From Chersky-840 sp035604715 (GTDB lineage: Bacteria; Actinomycetota; Acidimicrobiia; Acidimicrobiales; UBA8190), in contig CAVSWP010000008.1 of assembly GCA_963731665.1 (NCBI GenBank), positions 868,001 through 932,000 of the forward strand: a DNA stretch of 64,000 nucleotides, written 5' to 3'. Below the pieces are notes generated by a model. The model was not told the DNA's origin. It saw only the letters and a program-made list of their open reading frames with translations, and searched no databases. Both the position numbers and the translations under genes were made by a program. The first letter of the stretch is position 1. Each line of letters opens with the position of its first letter. Positions 1 through 9,004 of this stretch are shown one piece after another.

Positions 1-387
1 GGCACCTTCGGAGGCAACCCCGTGTCCTGTGTTGCGGCCCTGGCGGCCATCGAGACCATGCAGGCGGAGGGGCTCGTCGAGCGCGCCCAGAAGATCGGGG
101 CCGTCATGCTGAGCCGCCTCCAGACCATGGCGGCGGCGCATGCCGTCGTGGGTGACGCCCGGGGTCGGGGCGCCATGGTGGCCATCGAGCTCGTCGGCCC
201 CGACGGCATCACTCCCGACAAGGCGACCACGGCCCGCCTGGCCGCCGCCTGTCACGCCCAGGGGCTGCTGGTGCTGACCGCCGGCACCCACGGCAACGTC
301 GTGCGACTGCTCCCGTCGTTGGCGATCCCCGAGGACCTGCTGGACGAGGGACTGGGCATCCTCGAGGCGGCGCTGTCCGACGCCTGA
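1..387 (+). CDS. 4-aminobutyrate aminotransferase-like, 3' end only
   Basis: The reading frame is open from base 1 and ends at TGA 385-387, so only about 128 C-terminal residues are present. It begins GTFGGNPVSCVAALA, the stretch after the PLP lysine in class III (GABA/ornithine-type) aminotransferases, where G-N-P contacts the cofactor phosphate of the partner subunit. The rest fits the small C-terminal domain. The family moves an amino group from GABA (or a related omega-amine) to a keto acid. The next gene, in opposite orientation, encodes a PatD-like aminobutyraldehyde dehydrogenase, which supports a role in putrescine/GABA breakdown. Substrate is inferred from context; other omega-amino acid transaminases look the same in this part. 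Confidence 0.8.
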   Translation, partial: GTFGGNPVSCVAALAAIETMQAEGLVERAQKIGAVMLSRLQTMAAAHAVVGDARGRGAMVAIELVGPDGITPDKATTARLAAACHAQGLLVLTAGTHGNVVRLLPSLAIPEDLLDEGLGILEAALSDA

Positions 388-403
388 ACCCTGGCCCGCC
401 CCG

Positions 404-1843
404 TCACGAGTCGAGTGACGACATGACGTGCTTGATGCGGGTGTAGTCCTCGAACCCGTAGGCGGAGAGGTCCTTGCCGTAGCCGGAGTGCCGGAAGCCC
501 CCATGGGGCATCTCGGCCACCAGAGGGATGTGGGTGTTGATCCACACGCACCCGAAATCGAGCCGCTTGGACATGCGCATGGCCCGGCCGTGGTCGCGCG
601 TCCACACCGATGACGCCAGACCGTATTCCACACCGTTGGCCCATGCCACGGCTTGGTCCTCGTCGTTGAACCGCTGCACCGTGATCACCGGTCCGAACAC
701 CTCTTGCTGGACGATGGCGTCATCCTGGAGGACGTCGCTCACCACCGTGGGCTCGTAGAAGAACCCGCGGTCGCCGATCTGATGGCCACCCGTGCGCAAC
801 TCGGCATGGGCAGGCAGGTCGTCGATGAAGGCGCGGACCCGGGCCAGCTGGTCGGTGTTGTTGAGGGGGCCGAAGTCCGCTCCTTCGACATCGGGCCCGG
901 CCACGCTCTGGCCCTGTGCCTGTTCGACGAGGGCGGCAGCCAGGTCGTCGTGCACGTGCGGTCCAGCGAGCACCCGCGTCGCCGCGGTGCAGTCCTGGCC
1001 GGCGTTGAAATAGCCGGCGACCGCGATGGCCTCGGCCGCCTTCTCGACGTCGGCGTCGTCGAACACCACCACGGGCGCCTTCCCGCCCAGCTCCAGATGG
1101 ACGCGCTTGATGTCCTGGGCAGCGGCGATGGCCACCTCGCGGCCGGCTCGTACGCTCCCGGTGATCGACACCATCTGGGGCACACGGTGCGCCACCAGAG
1201 CGCGTCCGGTATCACGATCCCCGCACACGACGTTGAAGACGCCGGGAGGGACGAGCTCGGCGACGATCTCGGCCAGCAGCAGGGTCGACACCGGCGTGGT
1301 GGGGGCGGGTTTGAGCACGACCGTGTTGCCGGCCGCAATGGCGGGGGCGAACTTCCACACGGCCATCATCATGGGGTAGTTCCACGGCGTGACCTGGGCG
1401 CACACCCCGATGGGCTCACGCCGGACGTAGGACGTGAACCCCGACATGTACTCACCGGCCGAACGACCCTCGAGTAGTCGGCACGCGCCGGCGAAGAAAC
1501 GGATCTGGTCGACCATGGGCGGGATCTCCTCCGACATGGTGAGTGCCTTGGGCTTGCCCGTGTTCTCACACTCGGCGTCCACGAGGTCCTGGGCGCGCCC
1601 CTCGACGGCGTCGGCGATCCGTAACAGCGCCAGGCTGCGCTCCGAGGGCGTCGTCTCGCGCCATCCCTCGAAGGCGTCGAGCGCTGCGGTGAAGGCGCGA
1701 TCGACATCGGCGGGGCCCGAGACAGGCATAGTGGCGAAGACTTCCCCCGTCGAGGGGTTCACGAGGTCCTGGGACGCCCCACCCTCGGGGTCGGCGTAGG
1801 CTCCGCCGACGAAGTTCCTCAACTCGCGTCGGTCATCGGTCAT
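404..1843 (-). CDS. patD: gamma-aminobutyraldehyde dehydrogenase (PatD-like aldehyde dehydrogenase)
   Basis: A 479-residue NAD(P)-dependent aldehyde dehydrogenase of normal family length. Visible landmarks are the cofactor-site motif TPWNYPMMM, the general-base glutamate E251 in LELGGKAP and the catalytic cysteine C285 in NAGQDCTAA. The C-terminal motif EMPHGG and overall sequence closely recall E. coli PatD (YdcW), which oxidises 4-aminobutyraldehyde to GABA in the putrescine transaminase pathway; betaine aldehyde dehydrogenase is the main alternative. The ATG at 1843 is chosen because AAAAGGAG lies 5 nt upstream. It is transcribed away from the saccharopine-dehydrogenase-family gene, and its end faces the GABA-transaminase-like gene across 16 nt. 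Confidence 0.88.
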   Translation of the reverse strand: MTDDRRELRNFVGGAYADPEGGASQDLVNPSTGEVFATMPVSGPADVDRAFTAALDAFEGWRETTPSERSLALLRIADAVEGRAQDLVDAECENTGKPKALTMSEEIPPMVDQIRFFAGACRLLEGRSAGEYMSGFTSYVRREPIGVCAQVTPWNYPMMMAVWKFAPAIAAGNTVVLKPAPTTPVSTLLLAEIVAELVPPGVFNVVCGDRDTGRALVAHRVPQMVSITGSVRAGREVAIAAAQDIKRVHLELGGKAPVVVFDDADVEKAAEAIAVAGYFNAGQDCTAATRVLAGPHVHDDLAAALVEQAQGQSVAGPDVEGADFGPLNNTDQLARVRAFIDDLPAHAELRTGGHQIGDRGFFYEPTVVSDVLQDDAIVQQEVFGPVITVQRFNDEDQAVAWANGVEYGLASSVWTRDHGRAMRMSKRLDFGCVWINTHIPLVAEMPHGGFRHSGYGKDLSAYGFEDYTRIKHVMSSLDS

Positions 1844-1969
1844 CGATGCTCCTTTTCCCGGGTGGTCGGTACGGCCGTGGTCGTCGACCCACAATCGCAC
1901 TCGAGGCCGTCGCCGACAAGGGACAGCGGCGTCGCCGGCTCTCACGCCGATGGCCTTGGGCCGAGGTCC

Positions 1970-3209
1970 TTGCCGGTACTGTCGGGGAAATCGCGCGTCC
2001 TGCTGGTCGGAGCCGGAGGGGTGGGGACGGCCTTTGCCAGGATCGCCGCCCGCCGGGGTGTCTTCGAGCACATCGTGGTCGCCGATCATTCGCTCGGTCG
2101 TGCCGAGCGCGCCGCGCAGGCCGCCAGTGACCGGTTCGAGGCCGCCGCCCTCGACGCCTCGGACGAGCATGCCGTCGAGCAGCTGCTGCGCGCCGAGGGC
2201 TGCGACGTGCTCGTCAACGCCGTCGACCCCCGATTCGTCATGCCCCTGTTCAACGGGGCCCTGCATGCCGGGGTCAATTACCTCGACATGGCCATGTCGC
2301 TGTCGCGCCCCAATCCCGAGCACCCCTACTCGGAGACGGGGGTCAAGCTCGGTGACGAGCAATTCGCCCTTTCGGCCACCTGGGAGAGGCGCGGCCAGCT
2401 CGCTCTCGTGGGCATGGGGGTCGAGCCCGGCCTGTCGGATGTCTTCGCCCGTCACGCTGCGGACAGCCTGTTCTCCCACATCGACGAGATCGGTGTCCGC
2501 GATGGTGCCAACCTCGTGGTCGAGGGCTACGAGTTCGCGCCCACGTTCTCGATCTGGACCACCATCGAGGAGTGTCTGAACCCGCCCGTCATCTGGGAGC
2601 GGGAACGGGGCTGGTTCACCACCGACCCCTTCAGCGAGCTCGAGGTCTTCGAGTTCCCGGCGGACATCGGTGCTGTTGAGTGCGTCAACGTCGAGCACGA
2701 GGAGGTCGTTCTCGTCCCGCGGTGGGTCGACGCCAATCGTGTCACCTTCAAGTACGGCCTGGGCCAGGAATTCATCTGGGTGTTGAAGACGCTGCACAAA
2801 CTTGGCCTCGACTCCACCGCCACCGGTGAAAGTGGGCCAGATCGAGGTGTCGCCGCGCGACGTGGTGGGGGCGTGCCTGCCCGACCCGGCCGAGCTCGGG
2901 GAGCGGATGCACGGCGTCACCTGTGCCGGCACCTGGGTGACCGGCACCGGCAAGGACGGCCGCCCTCGGGAGGTCTACCTCCACCATGTGGTCGACAACG
3001 CCTGGTCCATGGCCGAGTACCGGTCGCAGGCCGTGGTGTGGCAGACCGCCGTCAACCCGGTCGTGGCCCTCGAGCTCGTCGCCTCGGGGACATGGGCGGG
3101 CACCGGAGTGCTCGGACCCGAGGCCTTCCCTGCCGCTGCGTTCCTCGAGCTCCTCGACGACTACGGCTCGCCGTGGAGTCTCGACGAGCGCACGCCCAGC
3201 CGACCCTGA
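1970..3209 (+). pseudogene. saccharopine dehydrogenase family protein, broken by one frameshift
   Basis: The first part (from TTG 1970; GTG 1862 is an alternative) carries an N-terminal Rossmann motif LLVGAGGVG and the typical YLDMAMS segment of saccharopine-dehydrogenase-like NAD(P) oxidoreductases. Similarity stays in that frame to about 2821 and resumes one base later, with VKVGQIEVSPRDVV, through SLDERTPSRP and TGA 3207-3209. One extra base, probably the A at 2822, would explain it. Repaired length is about 412 residues, normal for the family. These enzymes make or cleave secondary amines such as saccharopine or carboxynorspermidine; the substrate here is unknown, but the polyamine-catabolic neighbours are suggestive. 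It may be a real lesion or a sequencing error. Confidence 0.75.
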
Positions 3210-3234
3210 GACTCTCGGGAGAGCATGGGGCGCC

Positions 3235-3519
3235 TCACGGCAGGGCCCGCTCGTCGGGCCAAGGAGGAGGCCACGGCGAGGACTGGTCATCGAGACCGAG
3301 CTCACGTAGCGAGCGTTCGAGGACGAGCTCGGACAGCTCGGCGGCACTGGCGTCGAGGATCCTGGTATTGAGTGCCACCCGGCGGGCGTGGGCCTCGGCC
3401 GCGGCGAACTGCTCTTCGAGGCGGCTGCGGCCGCGCGCCCGGTGCAAGAGCCCTGCGGCCGCGGCGCAGCCAACGAGCAGTACTTCTGCGGCCAGCGCGA
3501 ACGCCAGGGCCGTGGTCAC
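3235..3519 (-). CDS. small single-pass membrane protein, unknown function
   Basis: Encodes 94 residues. Residues 3-25 form one hydrophobic helix (LAFALAAEVLLVGCAAAAGL), followed by a basic stretch HRARGRSR and an Ala/Glu/Leu-rich, probably helical cytosolic part, ending in a Pro/Trp-rich tail. The start is GTG at 3519, with a G-rich GGGGGTGGGG immediately upstream that could act as ribosome binding site. It faces the saccharopine-dehydrogenase-family gene and follows the UspA gene by 57 nt on the same strand. I do not recognise a family. Confidence 0.55.
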   Translation of the reverse strand: MTTALAFALAAEVLLVGCAAAAGLLHRARGRSRLEEQFAAAEAHARRVALNTRILDASAAELSELVLERSLRELGLDDQSSPWPPPWPDERALP

Positions 3520-3576
3520 CCCCCCACCCCCATCAATGCCCAGAATACTGGGGATCGAACGGCTCGGCCTCGGCCG

Positions 3577-4005
3577 TCACTCCTCGGGGGCCGGGACCAC
3601 CAGGACGGGCACGGTGGAGCGATGCAGGAGCTTGTGGGGCACCGAGCCCAAGATGGCCCCCACGATGGGGCGCTCGCCGCTTCCACCGACGACGATGACC
3701 CGGGCGTCACGCTCGAGCGACGCCTGGAGGAGGGATTCGGCCGGACGCAAGGGGACCACGAGAGGCTCCACCGCCACCGACGGGTCGAGAGCCTTCGCCT
3801 CCGACACGGCTGTGGTGAGCATGTCACTCCCGATCTTCTCGAGCTGGCGCTTGTAGTCGGCCGTCTCGCCCCCCATGGGGTTCGGCTCGTACCCGAACAC
3901 GACGGTGAGCGGCGCGTCGAAGGCCTTGGCCACCGTGACCGCCACCCGCAGGGCCGCCCTGGACCCGTCCGAGCCGTCGTAGCCGAGGATGATGTCGCCG
4001 GCCAT
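3577..4005 (-). CDS. universal stress protein (UspA family)
   Basis: A single-domain UspA protein of 142 residues. It begins with the typical beta strand MAGDIILGYDGSDGSRAAL, where the Asp and Ser residues belong to the nucleotide site. The C-terminal ATP-binding loop pattern G-2x-G-9x-G(S) is visible as GGSGERPIVGAILGS, followed by the closing strand VPVLVVP. Its ATG (4005-4003) overlaps the permease stop by one base (TGATG), so the two are almost certainly translationally coupled. Pairing of an APC transporter with a UspA domain is a recurrent arrangement; a regulatory role on the transporter is inference. Confidence 0.9.
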   Translation of the reverse strand: MAGDIILGYDGSDGSRAALRVAVTVAKAFDAPLTVVFGYEPNPMGGETADYKRQLEKIGSDMLTTAVSEAKALDPSVAVEPLVVPLRPAESLLQASLERDARVIVVGGSGERPIVGAILGSVPHKLLHRSTVPVLVVPAPEE

Positions 4006-5609
4006 CAGTCGGTCACCGGGAGGACGCCGGGGGTGAGCGGCGGAGCGGATGCGTGGAGAGATGCGGCTGCCTCGCGGCTCCGGCGGAAGAAGTCGGCGTG
4101 CCCCACCCTCCACAGCAGCATGATCGGGAATCCGATGACCAACAACCCGACCCCGATGACGAGAATGGGCGACACCCCCTGCTTCACGAACAGATGCACG
4201 CCCAACACGTGCACGTTGAACTGGATGAACTTGAACCACGCTTGGCCTGACTTGGCCGAGTTGATGGGATTGGAGTAGTAGAAGATCGAGATCACGAACA
4301 TCGCCGCCAGCATTAGTCCGCCGAGCAAGGGCGCAAGCCCGATAAAGAGGAAATTCTTGAGGCTCTTGAACAACAGCCGGCGGTAGTAGACCACGCACGC
4401 GAACCCGGTCATGCCGTAGTAGAAGGAGATGCCAAAGCCCAAGGCCAGGATCGAGTTGGCCAGCACGATGCCCGGGCTCAGGATCGTGAGTGCCACGTAC
4501 CACACCACCGAGATCAACCCGAACAGTAGGGTCGAGAACCCGGGACTGAGAAACTTGGGTTGAATGCTCCCGAACCGCGGCGGCAGCGCCTTGTGAACGG
4601 CCATGGACAGCGCCGAGCGGCCGGCGGGCAGGATGGTGGTCTGGGTCGACGCCGATGCCGAGGTGAGCACGGCGATGATGAGCAGCTTGTCCCATGGAGA
4701 TCCCAGCACGTCGTGACCGAGGGCGTTGAGGATGTCACTGCTGTTGTTGGTCAGGAAGTCGGGGCCGTGGAACGCCTGGGCCGCAATGGAAACGATGAGG
4801 TAGATAGCCAGCAAGACCAGGGTCGAGAGGAGGGCGGCCACACCCGGGGTGCGCTTGGCATCCCTGGACTCCTCGTTCACCGTCACGGCGGTGTCCCAGC
4901 CCCAGTAGATGAACACCGCCGTGAGCATCCCCACCGAAAGAGTCGAGATCGACATCTTGAACGGATCGAGCCACACCCACTCGGGGCGGATGCTGTGGGC
5001 GATGTGCTGGGTGTACACCTTGGTCAAGGCCACCACCGCGAAGATTGTCAGGATCACGAGCTCGGCACCGAGTAGCAACACCTGGGTGCGGGCCGACAAC
5101 TCGATGCCGATGTAGCAGATGGCGGTCATCACGACGATCCAGACCACCCCGACGAACGTCACCCAGAACGTGCTGCCCGCCAGACTTTTGGCGTCGAAGA
5201 GCGTGAAGGTGTAGTAGCCGGCGATGGAGGCCAGGCTGGGCATGACCACGAGGTCGGTGACCAGGATCCCCCACCCCGACAGCCATCCTGTCCGGGGACC
5301 AATGGCGCGCGTGACCCACGTGAACGTGGTCCCGCAGTCCGGGTCGGCACGGTTGAGGTAGAAGTACGCCGCCGCGATGAACAGCATCGGGACAAAGGCC
5401 ACGAGCATGACGGCCGGGGCGAACTTGAACGCCACCAGGGTCACGAACCCGAGCGAGGCGGCCAGGCTGTAGGCGGGAGCCGTCGAAGCCACCCCGATGA
5501 CGAGACTGGACAACAGACCGAGGGCGCCGGACTTGAGGCCCTTGCCGCCCGGCGCCTCCCCGGTGGGCCTGGCGCCGAGTTCCCCGGAGTCTGCGGTCGT
5601 CGTCGTCAA
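4005..5609 (-). CDS. APC-superfamily amino acid/amine permease
   Basis: A 534-residue membrane protein with about 12-13 hydrophobic helices and the APC opening signature GLLSSLVIGVASTAPAYSLA in TM1. TM6 includes FIYWGWDTAVTVNEES, typical of APC amino acid permeases. The TTG at 5609 is chosen because GGGGGAGGGG precedes it by about 5 nt; an ATG at 5639 would place that site inside the gene. It ends in a one-base overlap with the UspA gene and is divergent from a class III aminotransferase across a 160-nt region with an inverted repeat. Neighbours suggest import of putrescine or a related amine; sequence alone does not fix the substrate. Confidence 0.88.
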   Translation of the reverse strand: MTTTTADSGELGARPTGEAPGGKGLKSGALGLLSSLVIGVASTAPAYSLAASLGFVTLVAFKFAPAVMLVAFVPMLFIAAAYFYLNRADPDCGTTFTWVTRAIGPRTGWLSGWGILVTDLVVMPSLASIAGYYTFTLFDAKSLAGSTFWVTFVGVVWIVVMTAICYIGIELSARTQVLLLGAELVILTIFAVVALTKVYTQHIAHSIRPEWVWLDPFKMSISTLSVGMLTAVFIYWGWDTAVTVNEESRDAKRTPGVAALLSTLVLLAIYLIVSIAAQAFHGPDFLTNNSSDILNALGHDVLGSPWDKLLIIAVLTSASASTQTTILPAGRSALSMAVHKALPPRFGSIQPKFLSPGFSTLLFGLISVVWYVALTILSPGIVLANSILALGFGISFYYGMTGFACVVYYRRLLFKSLKNFLFIGLAPLLGGLMLAAMFVISIFYYSNPINSAKSGQAWFKFIQFNVHVLGVHLFVKQGVSPILVIGVGLLVIGFPIMLLWRVGHADFFRRSREAAASLHASAPPLTPGVLPVTD

Positions 5610-5673
5610 TTGACCCCTCCCCCGTCGTGCTGCGAGCATATTCGCAGACGAAATGCCTGATGACAAGCAATCT

Positions 5674-5693
5674 CGTTGCATAATGGAGCAACG
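5674..5693. promoter_or_regulatory. inverted repeat in divergent permease/aminotransferase promoter region
   Basis: CGTTGC and GCAACG form a perfect 6-bp inverted repeat separated by 8 nt. CATAAT at 5679-5684, overlapping the left arm, resembles a -10 hexamer for the rightward gene. The element lies between the permease start (5609) and the aminotransferase start (5770). It is a candidate operator, perhaps for the Lrp/AsnC regulator encoded at 8540; this is inference. Confidence 0.35.
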
Positions 5694-5769
5694 GCCGCGG
5701 AATCGAATGGTCGTCCGGGCTCGGGGCCAGGGCGAGAGCCGAGGAGCGGTGGAGAGGAACCTGGGCACC

Positions 5770-7161
5770 ATGACCGACACCGACCACCGAGACACGAGCG
5801 CCGACGACGAGCGGCTCGGCGCCCGAGCCCGGGAGCTGTTCAGCGCCGAGCTCGCCGCCCTCGTCGACGCCACGCCAAGGTCACGTCAGCTCTTCGAGCG
5901 AGCCCGCCAGTCGTTGCCCCTCGGGGTGGCGTCGTCGTTCCAGGCGGCGGACCCCTACCCCATCTACCTGTCGCGCGGCCTGGGGGCCGAGGTGTGGGAC
6001 GTGGACGATCGTCGCTATATCGACTTCCACAACGGCTTCGGGTCGACAGCGGCAGGGCACGCCCACCCCCGCATCGTGGCCGCTATCGAGGGAGCGGCCC
6101 GTTCCGGTACGCAATTCGCGGTCACGACCGAACCTGCGGTCAAGCTGGCCGAGGAGCTGTGCCGCCGGTTCCGGCTCGAGCGCGTCCGCTTCACCAACTC
6201 CGGCACCGAAGCGACCATGGACGCCATCCGCCTGGCACGCGGCGTGACGGGCCGCGACGTGATCTGCAAGATCGAGGGCGCCTACCACGGCCATCACGAC
6301 GCCGTGATGTTCTCGGTCGCACCCAGCTTGAACCTCATCAAGGCCACCGAACAGATGGAACTCCAACCTCCGGCCTCAAAGGGCATCCCGCCCGAGATGG
6401 GGAAATGGACCCTCGTGGTCCCCTACAACGACCTAGCCGCGCTCGACGCCCTGTTCACGGCGCGTGGGAACGAGATCGCCTGTTTCATCCTCGAGCCGGT
6501 GATGATGAACATCGGTATCGTGCTCCCGCAGCCGGGCTACCTCGAGGGAGTGCGGGACCTGTGCACCCGTCACGGCGTGGTGCTCATCTTCGACGAGGTC
6601 AAGTGCGGGGCCACCATCGCCGCCGGAGGGGCCATCGAGCGATTCGGGGTCCAGCCCGACCTGGCGTGCTTCGCCAAGTCGATAACCGGGGGGACACCGG
6701 CCGGCGCCTTCGGCGGCCGGGCGGATCTCATGGACGAGATCGGAAACGGCATCGCCCAACAGGGGACGTTCAACGGCAATCCCTTGGCGGCGGCAGCCGG
6801 ACTGGCGTCGCTGACCGAGGTCCTCACTCCCGACGCCTACGAGCATTTCAAGCAGATGGGAGGGCGGCTGGCCGAGGGTTGCGCCCAGGCCATCGCCGCT
6901 CACGACATCCCGGCCCACGTCATCGACCTCGGTTGCAAGGGGTGCGTGTCGTACCGACGCCAACCCCTCGTCGACTACCGGAGCTTCCTCGAGACCGACG
7001 CCGACCTCTTCAACGCGTCGTGGGCGTGGCTCGTGAACCGGGGCGTCTTCATGACACCGGGCAACGAGGAACAGTGGACCTTGTCGGTGCAGCACCAGGA
7101 GACCCACATCGACAGGTTCGTCGAGGTCTTCGGTGCATTCTGCGCCACCGTGGCCCGATGA
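5770..7161 (+). CDS. class III aminotransferase (glutamate-1-semialdehyde aminotransferase-like)
   Basis: A 463-residue fold-type I PLP enzyme. It shows FTNSGTEATMDAIRLARG (phosphate-binding turn), GAYHGHHD, IFDEVKCG (Asp to the pyridine nitrogen) and the Schiff-base lysine K303 in CFAKSITGGTPAGAFGG. The motif set is closest to glutamate-1-semialdehyde 2,1-aminomutase and its catabolic relatives, but surrounding genes argue against haem synthesis and for an amine or amino acid transaminase. The ATG at 5770 is preferred because similarity begins shortly after it; an upstream in-frame ATG at 5653 would add 39 low-complexity residues. No strong ribosome site is visible. Confidence 0.85.
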   Translation: MTDTDHRDTSADDERLGARARELFSAELAALVDATPRSRQLFERARQSLPLGVASSFQAADPYPIYLSRGLGAEVWDVDDRRYIDFHNGFGSTAAGHAHPRIVAAIEGAARSGTQFAVTTEPAVKLAEELCRRFRLERVRFTNSGTEATMDAIRLARGVTGRDVICKIEGAYHGHHDAVMFSVAPSLNLIKATEQMELQPPASKGIPPEMGKWTLVVPYNDLAALDALFTARGNEIACFILEPVMMNIGIVLPQPGYLEGVRDLCTRHGVVLIFDEVKCGATIAAGGAIERFGVQPDLACFAKSITGGTPAGAFGGRADLMDEIGNGIAQQGTFNGNPLAAAAGLASLTEVLTPDAYEHFKQMGGRLAEGCAQAIAAHDIPAHVIDLGCKGCVSYRRQPLVDYRSFLETDADLFNASWAWLVNRGVFMTPGNEEQWTLSVQHQETHIDRFVEVFGAFCATVAR

Positions 7162-7193
7162 GGAGCCGGGAACGTGACGGTGGGCCCGACCGC

Positions 7194-8489
7194 TCAGCGC
7201 CCCAACGCGTCACGTACTCGGAAGCCCACGCCCGCCACGGCCAATAGCGAGGGGACGTGCGCCGGCCACGGCAGCGGCCCCCAGGGCCGGTCCGAGAACG
7301 ACGGCAGGTCGCCCTGGCCGCACAGCCATCGACCCAGGGCCCGGCCGAAATGAACGGACAGCGCCACGCCACTGCCGCAGTACCCCATGGCGTAGACGAT
7401 GCCGCTGTCGCCGTGCCGGCCGACGTGCGGGAACCGGTCGGCGGTGAGCGCCACCTGCCCTCCCCAGGCGCGCTCGAGGCGGACACCGGCCAGTTGCGGG
7501 TGGATCCGGGCCATCGCCCCATACAGCAGGTCACGGGACTTCTCCACCGTGGTGGGCGCCAGCGAGGTCCGGCCCCCGAAGAGGACGCGCGTGCCGTCGG
7601 GAGACAGGCGCCAGTAGTGCAGGAGGTTCCTGGTGTCGAAGAACATCCGCCCCCGGGGGCTCACCGACGCGGTGACGTCGGGCTCGAGGGGCTCGGTGGC
7701 GATCATGTAGCTCCCGACACCCAGGATCCGACGTCCCAACCACGGCACGAGGCGTCGGTCGGTCGTGCCGTTGGTCGCCACCACGACCTCTTGGCACCGC
7801 AGTGGGCCCCGGGACGTGTCGAGCGCGTGCCCTGGCCCGTCTCGGCGCAGTTCCAGCACCGCCGTGGCCCCGTGCAGCTCGGCGCCCGATGCCACCGCCG
7901 CCCGCGCCAGGCCGGCGGTCAATTTTGCCGGGTGGAGCCCGGCGCTGCGTTCGACCAGCAGGCCGCCGCAGAACTCGGAGGAGCCGATCTCGGTCCTGAG
8001 CTCGGCCGCGCTCAGGAAACGCGCCCGCTCGCCGATCGAGGCGTACACATCGGCCACGACGCGCTGGGCCGACGCGGCGCGAGGGTGATGGGCCAACTCG
8101 ACGTGTCCACACCGTCGCCAGTCGATGTCAAGGCCGAGCTCGACGGCCAGTGCCTCTACGCCCTCGAACGCCTCCACGGTCTCGTCCCAGAGACTCCGTC
8201 CGGCGGGCTCGGCCAGAAACTCCGAGACGTCGTGCTTTCCTCCCGGGTGAGCCATGCCGCCGTTTCGACTGCTCGCCCCCGCCCCGATGTCCTCACGGTC
8301 CAGGACGACGACGCCGCGACCGGCGCGGGCGAGCTCCAGTGCGGCCGCCAATCCCGTGAACCCACCTCCCACGATGGCGACGTCCGCCGTTTCGGGCAGC
8401 GGGACGGGAGCAGCCTGCGGCAGCTCGACGTCGTCCCACCAGTACGGGCGCGCCTGGTAGTCCGGGGACAAAGGGGCACGGGGCTCCAT
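7194..8489 (-). CDS. FAD-dependent amine oxidase, gamma-glutamylputrescine oxidase-like (DAO family)
   Basis: A 431-residue D-amino-acid-oxidase-fold enzyme. The N-terminal FAD dinucleotide motif is VAIVGGGFTGLAAALELA, then GASSRNGGMAHPG, a pattern typical of PuuB-type oxidases, and a C-terminal FAD motif with YAMGYCGSGVALS. The opening PDYQARPYWWDD also recalls PuuB. PuuB oxidises gamma-glutamylputrescine to the aldehyde with release of hydrogen peroxide; no gamma-glutamylputrescine synthetase is visible here, so a free or different amine may be the substrate. ATG 8489 is used; GTG 8513 is an alternative. It is divergent from the Lrp-type regulator. Confidence 0.85.
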   Translation of the reverse strand: MEPRAPLSPDYQARPYWWDDVELPQAAPVPLPETADVAIVGGGFTGLAAALELARAGRGVVVLDREDIGAGASSRNGGMAHPGGKHDVSEFLAEPAGRSLWDETVEAFEGVEALAVELGLDIDWRRCGHVELAHHPRAASAQRVVADVYASIGERARFLSAAELRTEIGSSEFCGGLLVERSAGLHPAKLTAGLARAAVASGAELHGATAVLELRRDGPGHALDTSRGPLRCQEVVVATNGTTDRRLVPWLGRRILGVGSYMIATEPLEPDVTASVSPRGRMFFDTRNLLHYWRLSPDGTRVLFGGRTSLAPTTVEKSRDLLYGAMARIHPQLAGVRLERAWGGQVALTADRFPHVGRHGDSGIVYAMGYCGSGVALSVHFGRALGRWLCGQGDLPSFSDRPWGPLPWPAHVPSLLAVAGVGFRVRDALGR

Positions 8490-8539
8490 CGGGCAAGGTT
8501 CGCACCACAGCACGCGCTCGACAACACGGTGCCCCCGTC

Positions 8540-9004
8540 ATGAGACCCGAGGGCAAGGTCGCGCTCGACGACATCGACAAGCGCATCATCGAGCAACTGC
8601 AACAGGACGGCAGGCGCCCCTACACCCAGATCGCGCCGGCCGTGGGCCTGTCGGAGGCCGCCGTACGGCAGCGAGTGCAGCGGCTCCTCGACTCCGGGGT
8701 CATGCAAATCGTGGGGGTCACGGACCCGCGCATGGTCGGCTTCGGCCGCCAAGCCATGATCGGGTTGACCGTGGAGGGTGACACCAGGAAGGTCGCCGAC
8801 GCCGTGGCTTCGCTGGAAGAGGTGGTCTATGTGGTCCTCACGGCGGGATCGCTCGATGTGCTCGTCGAGGTGGTCGTCAGGGACGACGAGCACCTCCTCG
8901 AGCTGCTCAACAACAAGATCCGCGCCATCGAAGGCGTGAGGGACACCCAGACCTTCATGTACCTGCGCATCCACAAGGAGACCTACGCCTGGGGGGCGCC
9001 GTGA
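8540..9004 (+). CDS. Lrp/AsnC family transcriptional regulator
   Basis: Encodes 154 residues, the usual length. Residues 8-67 form the AsnC-type winged helix (LDDIDKRIIEQLQQDGRRPY, then a recognition helix around SEAAVRQRVQRL). The C-terminal RAM domain follows, with VVLTAGSLDVLVEVVV and a final TYLR-like strand (TFMYLRIHKE). Such proteins sense amino acids or amines and commonly control adjacent catabolic genes. The stop overlaps the GTG start of the next aminotransferase by 4 nt (GTGA), so the two are co-translated, and the oxidase gene is divergent. It is the likely local regulator of the polyamine block. Confidence 0.92.
   Translation: MRPEGKVALDDIDKRIIEQLQQDGRRPYTQIAPAVGLSEAAVRQRVQRLLDSGVMQIVGVTDPRMVGFGRQAMIGLTVEGDTRKVADAVASLEEVVYVVLTAGSLDVLVEVVVRDDEHLLELLNNKIRAIEGVRDTQTFMYLRIHKETYAWGAP

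Noticed and set aside
404..2953. An open minus frame of 849 codons covering the PatD gene and the start of the saccharopine-dehydrogenase-like gene on the other strand.
   Set aside because: Conserved ALDH sequence starts at ATG 1843 with a good ribosome site; the rest is antisense to the plus gene.
1862..3856. One long plus frame of 664 codons.
   Set aside because: It joins the first part of the saccharopine-dehydrogenase-like gene to a shadow of the UspA gene after the frameshift; no family has that architecture.
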